The notes beneath the pieces are model-generated. The model saw only the letters and a program-made list of their open reading frames with translations. It searched no databases and was not told where the DNA came from. DNA of 64,000 nt from UBA1926 sp036732005 (lineage in GTDB: Bacteria; Planctomycetota; Phycisphaerae; Phycisphaerales; UBA1924). This document shows, one piece after another, positions 52,089 through 62,600 of the stretch (positions within the stretch are counted from its first letter, which is position 1; every line of letters starts with the position of its first letter). The stretch spans positions 289,845 through 353,844 of the forward strand of contig DAINDF010000003.1 of NCBI GenBank assembly GCA_036732005.1, in the 5' to 3' direction. The position numbers were made by a program, and so were the translations under genes.

Positions 52089-52984
52089 GAACCTCGCGAT
52101 CTCGCGGTTCCGCCTGTATGCCCTGTCTTTCGATGGATGTCTCTCGGGACCAGCTGCATCGTCACTCCGTCTTGGTGATGATGCCAAGTCATACCATCCG
52201 GCGTAGTTTTGTGCCCAGCTGCGCGATTCGCGGCACGAAAATCGGCATCGTAGTTCCCTGTTTGTCTAATTCGTACTGTTCTCTGGGACCATCGACTAAA
52301 ATCAGGAAACCCAAAGGCGTCGAAAGGTACCTTTGTCTTCGGGTGAATACTACCTGCCAGCTCTCTGTTGCGGATTGGTATATGCTTCGGCCAGTCAAAT
52401 GGATCGCAACTGTTATGCACCCACACGCCGTCGGCGTAGTAGGTGCGGGTGCCCTCGACCTGGAGAGTGTAGGTGATCGTCGGCTCGACCGCAACGCGTT
52501 CGGCCCGCGCGACGCGGACCGGGCCTTGGCCCGCCGTGTGGATCAGGTCGTCGGCCAGGACATCGCCGGCGTCGATCCAGCCCGCCTGATCCACCCAGAT
52601 CAGATGGCTGTCGGTGAGGGCGAGCTCACGCCCGTCGGCGAGGGTCAGGCGGATGAGTTCGTCCGTCTCGCGGACGACGACCGCCTCGACCCGAGCCCAG
52701 ACCGGCTCGGAGCCGGGGCGGAGGTGGTCGACGGAGAGGACGAAGTCGCCGGGCTCGATCGACTCGATCGGGACGGGGCCGTCGGAGGTCTCGATCAGGG
52801 TGCCGGCGGGGACGCAGTTGCAGGCCCTGCGGACCGCCCGCCCGACCCGCTGCGTCCCATCGATCGCCGCGTCGAAGAGCTTGCCGCCGGCCTTGTCGAA
52901 GAGGGAGACGACGGCGAGGCCGAGCAGTGCCTGCTGAAGGGCGAAGCCAGACGCGAGAGCACTGACGAGGCCATGGACCCAGCA
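52085..52984 (-). pseudogene. Orphan toxin tip: Hint-type self-processing domain plus WHH nuclease
   Basis: The open frame of 299 codons begins directly after a TGA at 52985-52987 and has no start codon ahead of the functional part. A hydrophobic helical segment (SALASGFALQQALLGLAVVS) precedes a Hint domain, which opens CVPAGTLIETSDGPVPIE and ends YYADGVWVHNSC. The nuclease follows with GHKTTPDGMTWHHHQDGVTM and the His-rich end VPRDIHRKTGHTGGTARS, the WHH variant of the HNH/EndoVII fold. Such Hint-toxin modules normally end a long secreted carrier. Here no carrier is attached, so it is a cassette or a remnant. The SUKH gene starts within its stop. Confidence 0.8.
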
Positions 52985-53050
52985 TCAGGAACGCGTCGCA
53001 ACAGAACTTTGCTGCTCCGATGAGTGACCGCGGCTATCGCCTAGGGCAAC

Positions 53051-53614
53051 TCAGCTCGCGCCGGAATTGAGCATCGCCTCACCGAGTTCAAGCGATGAGG
53101 TGCTGCGGACCGGTAGATATATTTCCTTTTCATAGAGAAAACTATAGCCGCGAAGATCATGTGTCATTGATGGTACAATATTGTATACTGAATCTACAGC
53201 ATCCAAAATAGTAATTTTAATTCGCAGAAACTCCGCCACCAACGCTTTCATCGATCGTTTTCCCAACGATTTCACCAAAGCGCGATTCGCGGCGCTCCAG
53301 CTCTCGGGCGGCTCTACTCCTCTTCGCGTTCTTCCAAGACTCGCGATGATCGCCTCTCCGAACTCCCGAGCATTTGATCGCGGCGACTCTGTTCGAACCG
53401 CCTGGGTCTCGTCCAGCATCCAGAACTCCGTGCTCGTCTCGTGGCACGGGAAGGTCAACGCGTAGCTCCCGTCTCTCGCGAGCAGCACTTCCGCGCTCCC
53501 CAAGATGTCCCGGGTCGGGAGCGGCGGCGGCAGATCTTCCGGCGCTGTCCCCCCCACGACCCGGATCATATGCCCGTTTCGGATCACATACCTTGGCCAG
53601 TCGCCCGACGACAT
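53051..53614 (-). CDS. Putative immunity protein for the full-length RHS toxin
   Basis: The 187-residue product (MSSGDWPRYVIRNGHMIRVV...) matches no family I know. It has no signal peptide and reads as a cytoplasmic alpha/beta protein: SAEVLLARDGSYALTFPCHE, TEFWMLDETQAVRTESPRSN, then a helix-rich C-terminal part ending SSLELGEAMLNSGAS. Part of the gene (about 53090-53240) is strikingly AT-rich for this genome. Its ATG overlaps the toxin stop by one base (TGATG), which fits translational coupling. The immunity role is inferred from that and from the order toxin-immunity seen in the other modules. Confidence 0.7.
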   Translation of the reverse strand: MSSGDWPRYVIRNGHMIRVVGGTAPEDLPPPLPTRDILGSAEVLLARDGSYALTFPCHETSTEFWMLDETQAVRTESPRSNAREFGEAIIASLGRTRRGVEPPESWSAANRALVKSLGKRSMKALVAEFLRIKITILDAVDSVYNIVPSMTHDLRGYSFLYEKEIYLPVRSTSSLELGEAMLNSGAS

Positions 53615-56600
53615 CAGGGAATCTCCAGGTGATTCACACGAACACCTCGTCGGCCCGCGTACTCAATCAGTCTCCTGATCTCCGCGAGCTGCGCCGGAGA
53701 TCCTGACCCCAGCGGGGTGACCAGATCAAGTGCTCGCACATTGATCTTCTTAGGGTCAATCACTGGATTCATCACCCCTGGATGCTGCGGGTTGCCCGGG
53801 TAGTCCGCCACGGCGTCAACATATCCCTTCAGCTTTGAGTATATCGCCCTTGGAGCCTTGGTATAGGTCTTTGCGTTCAGATCAATCGTCTTGATACTCG
53901 TCACGGTGCCATTCTGCCAGCGATCAATTGTCTTAAATCCGTTCGGTGTGTTCTTCCCTACCAGATCCTCGATGATCTTTCCTCGCTTGAGCGGCGATTC
54001 GCTCCAGGGACTTCCTGCCCGCGAGAATCCCCTCCCGGAGTTGGGCCCGCCTACTCCGGTGGCGAAACCGCCGAAGAAGGCGCCCGCACGGGCAACGCCG
54101 AAGGCTCCGCCGTCGTCCAGGCCGAAGCTCTCAAAGATTGCCTCGAAGGCATCGAGGCCGAGATTAAAGGTGTCAACTTGTAGGTCTGTCGTAATCTCTG
54201 AGACGGCACCGATCTCACCAACTCCCCCAAAGAACAACCCGCTCGGGTCCGTCGCGTTGACGGGGTCGTGGCCGTAGGCGGCGTAGAGGTTGCCGCCGTC
54301 GCCGAACCAGGCGGAGTGGTCGAAGGCCGAGGGCGGGGTCCAGCCGAGTTTGCCCTCGAACGCGAGGCCGGACAGGGTCTGCCCCGTGCAGTTGGGGTCG
54401 TGCTGGAGGAAGCGGCCCAGGTGGGGGTCGTAGGTGCGGTTGCGGTTGTGATAGATGGACGGCCGGCCCACACGCAGCGCGAGGGCCTGCGTGTCGAACG
54501 ACTGCCCCGCGCCCGCCAGCGGCTCGGCGAAGAGGCCGTGGTGGCCCACGCGCAGGTTGAAGTTCACATACCGACCGCCGTGGAACGCGTTGGCGTACGA
54601 CGGCGGCGTGGTCGGGCCCGGCAGCGCGTCGCGGTCGAGCAGCCGGCCGAAGGGGCTCCACGCGTACTGCTCGGCCACCTCCCCCTCGTCGGTCGTGTAG
54701 CCGAGCAGCGTGCCCGTCGACGCGTCGCGGATCGGGTAGGCGATCCGATCGAACCAGTCGACCACCGCGTGCAGGTCGTCCACGCCGGCGCCGGGGTGCG
54801 CGGCGTAGACATACTCGTGCTCCATGCGCACCTGGGCCTGCGGCAGCGGCGCCTCGAGGCCCATCCACGGGATCCCCGCCGGGTAGGGGTCGATGACGAG
54901 GTCCTGGATGCGACGCGAGCCCTCGTACCAGTAGGTCTCGATGCGCGTCTCGGTGGTGTCGGCGAGGTTCCACGGCGTCAGGCGGGAGATGAGCCGGCCG
55001 AGGGCGTCGTAGGCGAAGGTCAGGACGATCCGGCTGGAGCCGGGGTCCTGCGGGTCAACAACGACCTGCGTGTCCTCGACGCAGACCAGGCGGTTGAAGG
55101 CGTCGTAGTGATAGAGGAAGCGGCCGTCGCCGGTGAGGTTGCCCGCGGCGTCGTGGGTGTAGGTGGTGGTGGGGGAGGCGCCGGTGTCGTCGGTCAGGGT
55201 CTCGAGGCGGTTGCGGGCGTCGACCTCGACGGTGTAAGTCAGGATCGAGTCGAGTTGCTGATCCGAGTCGGCGTCTCCGAAGCCCTCGGTGAAGCCGGGC
55301 TCTGCGGGCTCACCGGGCGCGCCGGGGGTGCCCACGCGGTTGCCGAGGCGGTCGAGGTTGTAGGCGATGGTGCGTGGGAAGGGGTCGGTGATCGCGGTGT
55401 TTGTCGCGTTGAGCGTGCCGCGTTGCACGCCGGTGAGCCGCCCGAGCGTGTCGTATTCGTAGAGCAGGCTGCGGACATTGTCGCGGTCGGATGGGGTCTG
55501 GAAGTCGGCCTGCTTGAGGCGGGTGAAGAGGCGGCGGCCGGCGGTGTCGTGCGCGTGCAGGGCCTCGAAGATCGGGTCGGAGGCCCAGACCTGGTCGCAG
55601 GCGCGGTTGGTGAGGCGCTGGAGGGTGATGCGGTTGAAGGGGTCGTGCTCGCGCTGCTCGCGGAGCACACCGGCGAGGTTGAACGGGTCGGGGTCGCCCG
55701 CGCAGGGGCGTTCGCCCACCTCGGTGCGCACGAGTCGGGCGTCGCCGTGGTAGGCGTAGGTCGCGACATGGCCGAGTTCGGAGGCCACGGGGCCGCCCTG
55801 GCTCGTGATCGAGCGGACCCGGCCGAGCAGGTTGTCGACGGAGCCGGGGGGGCCGAAGTCGTATTCGACGGTGCGCGCGGTGGGGGCGGCGGCTCCGTCC
55901 CAAGTGCCGATCGCGGGGGGGCGAGCGGGATAGGTGATGGAGAGCAAGCGCGACTGGTTGGTGCCGCTGCCGTCGGTGGAGGCGCCGGTTTCCCAGTCGT
56001 ACGACACGGCTCGGACCGGGGCATTGAACCAGAAGCCGAAGGTATTGTGCTGCGTTTCGGTCTGGAGATTGCCCCAGGGATCGTACTCGAAGGTCACCTC
56101 CGAGCCCTTGGGGGAGGTGGGGTCGCCCTGCGACCCGAGTGCCCGTGTGTAGGTCGTGGCGGAGAGGAGCCTCCCGAGCAGGTCGTAGGTCATCGCGACA
56201 TGCCCGACGGGGGCGACGAAGCTCGCCCCGGCGAGGAGGCCGTCGGTGGGCATTCCGCCGGCGACGGTCTGGACATTGATGGAAGTGGTGTTTCCCTGCG
56301 CGTCGTGGGCGTATTCGAGCGCCACGCCGCGGGCGTCGACACGACCGGCGAGGCTGCCGTCGGGGCGGTAGAAGAAGCGGTACGCGGGTTCGGCGGAGGG
56401 TTGCCCGGTCGCGGGGTCTGGCATGAAGACGGCGCTGACGAGGTCGTTCCGCGTGCTCAGCGCGTTGGGAGCGGTGATGAACAGGGAGGGGGAGTAGTTC
56501 GAGCTGATCACCGTGGCGCCGTACTCGATCCGGGTGATCTGGAGGGAGCCGTCGGTCGCGGACCAGTTGACCTCGGGCACGGCGGCTTCCAGGGAAGTCC

Positions 56601-59600
56601 CTTCGAAGTGCGATGGGAGGACGGTCGCGACCTGGGTTACGCGGCTGCCTTCGTAGGCGTACGCGGTGCCTTGCGGGTCGAGCATTGTCGGGGCGCTGCC
56701 CGCGTCCTTCGTGTAGGCGAAGCGGAGCTCGAGGACCTTCTGGGCGAAGGGGGAGTAGGAGGACCATGTCGTCTCGTAGGACATGGCCACATCGGTTCCG
56801 TCGGTGGTGCAGGAGAGCGTGCGGAGCGTCGACCGCTGGTTGCCGTTCGCGTCGTAGTCGAAGAAGGTGAAGTTCGCCCGGGCGCGGCCGGAGGCGTCAA
56901 ACCAGCCGGCGCCAGCCAACGCGGGATAGGTGTAGCCGCTGAGCCAGCGCGTGAGCACGGGGTCGGGGTCGTCACCGGCGGCTTCCTGTGTGATCTCCGC
57001 GTAGGTCCGATCGGGCGCTTGTCCGGGGCGGGCGGGCAGGCCCGCGTCATTGCCCCTGAAGGCGTCGAGGTTGGCGACGGCGCCGGTCGGGACGATTCGC
57101 CCGAAGTCTGCGGTCGCGATGACCCGCTTGTTGGAGTCGTACCAGTTGTAAGTCACCGTCACGGCGAGGGCGGGGGGATTGCTGGCCGCGATGGTCTGGA
57201 GATCCGTGGTGCCGTCGAAGCCGCCGTCGGGGTCCTGACGCTCCCAGGTGTAGGTCTGCTCGGCAACGCCCTCGGATTCGTTGTACACATTCACGGTCCG
57301 GGCGATCTCGATCTGCGTGGAGCCCGCCCCGACGCCGTCGGCGGCGAACCGTTGCGACCGGATGAGCTGCCCCCGGGCGTTGTAGAGGTTCTTGGTGATC
57401 TCGCTCCCGCTCCGCGTCCAGACGGGGCGGTTGTCGTGGTCGGCGTAGGTCGAGGAGGCCAGGAACTGCCCGGTCGCGCCGGGGGCGGTGTCGTACCGGC
57501 GGGTCTCCTGGACCTGCCCCGCGGCGTTGTAAATGGTCTCCTCGAGCGAGAGAAGGCCGGAGGCGTGAGTGCCCAGAATCGTGGTCGCCGAAGGGACGAC
57601 GCCGCCCGGGTCGATGTCGCCCGCAGGGCCGGCGGCCCCCGCGTAGACGGCCCGGAGGACGACCCGGTCGAGGTTGTCAAGCCAGGTGACTTCGCGCTTG
57701 TACGGGGCCCCGGGCGTGTTCAGATCGGTGTACCGCGTCGCGACACGGCGCATCCGCCAGTCGTACTCGTACTCCTCGAGCGTGCCCGGCGAGGAAAGCG
57801 CTCCTTCGCCTGGCTTCCAGAGGAGGCCGTCCGGGTCGTCGGAGGGCTCCTCCCAATCCAAACCGTATTGCGCGGTGGAAATCTCGTTGAACATCCACTT
57901 CCGGGTGACCTGGAAGGCGTCGCTCGGCGAGCGGCCGTAGAAGAGCCGCTCGGTCATCACCATGTCGTCAGAGCTCGCATCGTCGACGCCGCGCCACAAC
58001 GGGTTCGTGTCGCTGGTGCCGCGGAAGGTCTTGTGGAGACGCCCGAGCCAGTCGTAGGTGTGTCGGGTGATATCGCCGTCGGCGTTCTCAGACCGAAGGA
58101 CATTGCCCCAGCCGTCCTTGAAGACATAGCTCGTGAGTTTGTCGTTCGGCAGATCGGGTGAGGTGATCTCCACGCCGCTGACGCGTCCGGAGCTGTCGTA
58201 GGTCGGTTCGAGCGTCGCGGTGAGGTGCTGGAGCTGGACGCCGCTGTTGCCGACGATGTTTTCAAGCAGGGTGGCGAGGGGGTTGGTGAGCGGAAGTGGG
58301 ATATCATAGGACTTTGCGAGGTCGTAACTCTCGATCTCATCGACCGAAGACCCGGCGTAGATGGAACGCGAGCCCTTCCGGAAACGCGGGCTGCCGCTCT
58401 CATCAAAGTAGACACCCGAGGCTTCCAGTTGCTGGAAGATGCCCTCGGTGTCGTACTTCCAGTTGGTCAGCGTCCGCATCCCCGTCGGCTCGACGAGCAT
58501 CGTGCGACCGAAGTCGTTGTAGGTGCTGTAGGTCACGAGATTGAGCGGCCCGGACGCCTCGGGGGCCCGCCGTGCGTACGGCGTGAGGAGCGCCATCGTC
58601 TCGCCCGGGATCTGCGGCGGCTCCGCGAGGTCAGGTTGGTGGACCGTGCCGATGCGCAGCGTCGGGGTCTCCATCGGGACCTCGCCGCCGCTGCCAGGTT
58701 CCCCGCTGAGGTCGATATCGACAACCTCGAAGACGGTTCGACCCAGCTCGTCGTACGACATGTAGTCGATGAAGACCTGCTCCTCCGGGCTGGACCCCGG
58801 CCCGGCGGCGGGGTCGGCCAGCAGGCCGTAAACCCGCCAGATCAGCCGTCCCTTGTCGGCGCCGCTGGTCGCGAAGATCTCGGTTTCAAACGGCTTCAGG
58901 GGCGCACCACCCGGAGAAACCTGTATCGCGGCGCGGGTCGTCATCCGACGCGAGACGACGCGCTCCTCGTCTTCCGTGCCCGGGGCGGCCTCGGCGTATG
59001 TGGTCGTGATCTCTCGTTGCGCGAGCACACCCGCGTCGTAGTCGAGGTCGGTCTCGGAGTTCAGGTTCCCTTCGTCGTCGTAACCCATCTGGCGGAGGAT
59101 GACCTCGTCGCCCTCTGAGCCCTTGCGGATGGAGATCTGCGCGACGAGCGTGCTCGGCGGCTCAGCATTCGGGTCTTCGCGAACGGGATCGACATAGTCG
59201 TAGACCGTGATCAGGCCCTCGGTGTCCTGAGAGCCTCCCGCGCCCGCCGCGGCCCAGCCCAGGCTGCGCTCCTGCGTGAGGCGGCCTTCGGCGTCGTAGA
59301 CATAGCTCTTCTGGGGCACGCCCTCCGAAGACCCGAGCTCGCCCGGTCGCCACCGCTGGTCGAGCAGCACGCGTCCCGCGGGATTCAGCCCGACGATCCG
59401 GCGTGACTTCCACTCATCGAACCCGTCGCGGACCTCGGCGATCGAATCGAACTCGTCGATGACCGTCCACCACATGATCTCTGACAGAGGGACCTGGCCG
59501 GGTGGGGACTGTTGCGATGCGTCGGTCGCGTAGTCATATGCGCCGTAGGTGAAATGTCGGTCCGTCAACCCGGTTCCGGCCGTAAACCGGTACGGATAGC

Positions 59601-62600
59601 GATAGAGGGCGCGTGTACACCATGCGGCGGAGGGGTTGTTGCCGCTCAGAATCGGCGCGATCACCTCGGGACCGGGATTCTGGGCGAACGGGACCATTCC
59701 GGGCACATCGTTCCGCCACTCAGCGCTGTCGGGCGTGCGGATGAACCGGTACACGCGCCGGTAAACCGCGGCGTCGCCGGCGCCGACGCCGTACACCGCC
59801 GTGCCGCCGGGGAGGAAGCCCACCTTCCCCGCAGGCGCGGGTGTTCCTTCATCGCCATAGAACTGCTTGCCCAGGTAGTCATCTCGGATGCTGGAATGGA
59901 AGGTGGTCCAGAAGTCCTTCCACGAGGCAATGACCACTTCGGCGCCGGTCGGGTCCGCTGGGGCCGGATCCCTCTCGTGCCATCGCAGCGTCGGAATGAC
60001 GCCCGGCTCCCACAGGGAGATGGGATACCCCTGCGGGTTCTCCTCCGCCGCGAAGCGGTAGACCTGGTTCCAGCCGAGGAAGGTCCGATCGGCGAGGTAG
60101 TGCAGAGCGACGGTACGGAACTGCAGGGCTTGCGGATCAATCGATTGCACTCCCGGATCCTGATATTGAGCGCATTCACCTGAGCCCGGACCCGCCGAGC
60201 AAAGCGAACTCTCAAATGGCAGAACGCCAGGAGACCCGGGGAACCCCACTGACGCGTGGTTAATCGTCCACCCAATGCCATCCCAGTCCGCAACCGAGAT
60301 CACGCCGTTGATGTACTCAGCGGCTGTCGTGGAGGCCGTAACGAACCAATTGAGCGGCCCGGCCAATCCAGAGGCTACAACGACCTGCTGCTCACGCCAC
60401 GCATCGAGCATCCGGCTCGTGGTCTCGGGGCCGAACCTGTACTTCAACCGGCGCGGTTGAACATACGACTCGAACTCCTCCGTCCACAACTCCAGGCCCC
60501 CGAGATACCCCTGGGGGACATGATCATCCAGGTCCAACATCCTGAAAGCGCCGTCCTGCTCCTCCCTCAGGTCCTGGTACCGGTACATCCAGAACTGCTC
60601 CATCGCGTCCTGCGGGCCAGGCTGACCCGGCTGGCCCGGATTGACCCGATGCTGGGCGCGGACCCGGAGGAGTTGGGTGGCCTCGGTCCGCTTGCCGGCG
60701 GATGTGCTGTCTGAAGCTTCGGGGTTTTGCAGGTCCCCGGTCGCGGCCGCGTAATAGCTGGCCGCGGGCGGGTAGGGCGGCTCGTCAGATCCAGCGGCCG
60801 AATGCGTCGAGAAATCCTGCGGCTCCGAGTAGCTGTACTGCACGATTTTCGACCAATGCTGGGGGAGCATCGTCCATCCCGAGGAATCCGCGCCCTCGCC
60901 TGCCGGTCCGATGGTCCGGTCCTGGTAGTCGAACGGGGTTGCAAAGCCGCCGGTCACGGGCTGCATGAAGAGCTCGCAGGGATCGCCCGAGTTCAAATGT
61001 TCCTGGTGCAACTCGACGAACGGAGGGGAAACCGCCGCGGCACCATTCTCGACCGAGCACGCTTCCAGCAGGATGTCGCGGTCCGGTCGGTCGACCTGCC
61101 CCCGGTAAGCCACAATCGAGTGCAACGCCGGCTTGACCGCGTAGATGTCCCAAAAGTGGGACTCGTTCAGGACAAGCCCATCTCCGTCATCGTGGCAATC
61201 TTCGTCCCCTGAGGAGCGCCGCCGGATGTCAAACGCGTTGAGGAAAGTCCGGTAGGTGTAGAGCAGCGTCCAGGTCGGCGGGTCGTTCTCCTCCGCGCCG
61301 GCGGGGAAGAGGCGCACCTCGCGGATCATGCCCTTGCGGTACCCCTCCTGCATGTACCGATGCACAGGCCGCGGCGGGTCATTCTGCGAAACTGGACTTG
61401 TTTCATACCGACCATCGGCAAGCGGGTGCGGCCTGGGCGCGTGCCCGTCGTCGTAGGTGATCTCAACACGGTTGCCCGCGCGATCGCGGATCGTCTCCAC
61501 GACGCCGTAATGGGGAATGCCGGCCCCGCCCAGCTTGTCCAGAAGATCGCCGTCAACGCCCGTGCTCTTGAGCGCCGCGAGCGTCTCGTGACCCAGTTCC
61601 TCCAGCATGGCGCCGACCTGAAGGTTCGAACTGACCAGCGGCGGGATTCGGACCGTGTCCTCGTAGTTCGGGCGGATCTCGTAGGTGATCTCACCCCCGA
61701 AGAGCCGGACATAGAACCGCGTCGGCGGGTCGATCCACATCTTCCGGGCGGAATCCCACTCGCCTCCCTCGTAGGTCAGGTCCGCGTCGAACCAGGGCGG
61801 CGCGACATATCGAGGCGAACCGCCGCCGACTTCCATGAGCTCGAACGGGATCGCGTGGTGGGCATCGGGAACGAAATAGCACCTGCGCGGCCCGAACGGG
61901 GCGATCTCGCCGCCGCCGTACTCCGCGTCGATAAGGAACAACGGATTCTCGCTGATCATCCAGTTGCTGCCGTGCCAGCTCCACCACATGTTCATCTTGT
62001 TGACGACACTGGTGGACGACCCGAAGAACTCACCGCCCGCGTGGTAGGCCGCGAAACGGGGGAGCTCGGAATAGGTCCGCACATGCCGGAACACAGCGCT
62101 GCCGAACGGGAGCTCGAAGTCCACCTCGCGCAGCAGAGGCTGGCCGGTCAGGACATCCAGCGAATCCCCCTCGATCACGCGCTCGGCGTACATCGCCGAG
62201 CCGGGCGCGGAGCGGTTCTGCAACGGCACCAGGGGCGAGGTCGAGTCGATCGGGCTGGTGGACAGCGGCGGGTAGTCGCCCGGGCTGAGGCCCCAGGCCA
62301 ACTCGATCCCACGCGGCCACTGCCCGGCGTGCGCGCGCACGCCGACATCGCCGCCAATGAAGTCCGCCGCCGTGTTCGTGTTCATGCCGTAGCACCGACT
62401 CATCGAGGGGCCCAGCATCCGGGCGAGCAGGCCGGCGTCCGAAAGCGATGCCGGCGGGCCGGAGACGCCCCAGTTGCACAGGCTCTCGGAGAGCGAGAGC
62501 GCGGGGAGCTGCGGGCGAGATGTTGCGCCGTCATGCTCGACACCGAGACCCGCCTCGGGCCACATCGCGGCGTGCGCATGCGGCACGACCACCCAGCCCG

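Noticed and set aside
54268..58161. A 1297-codon open frame on the plus strand, antisense to the toxin gene
   Set aside because: It is the complement of the RHS core; its product is a low-complexity Val/Gly/Arg/Glu-rich sequence with no motif, as expected for the antisense of GC-biased codons.
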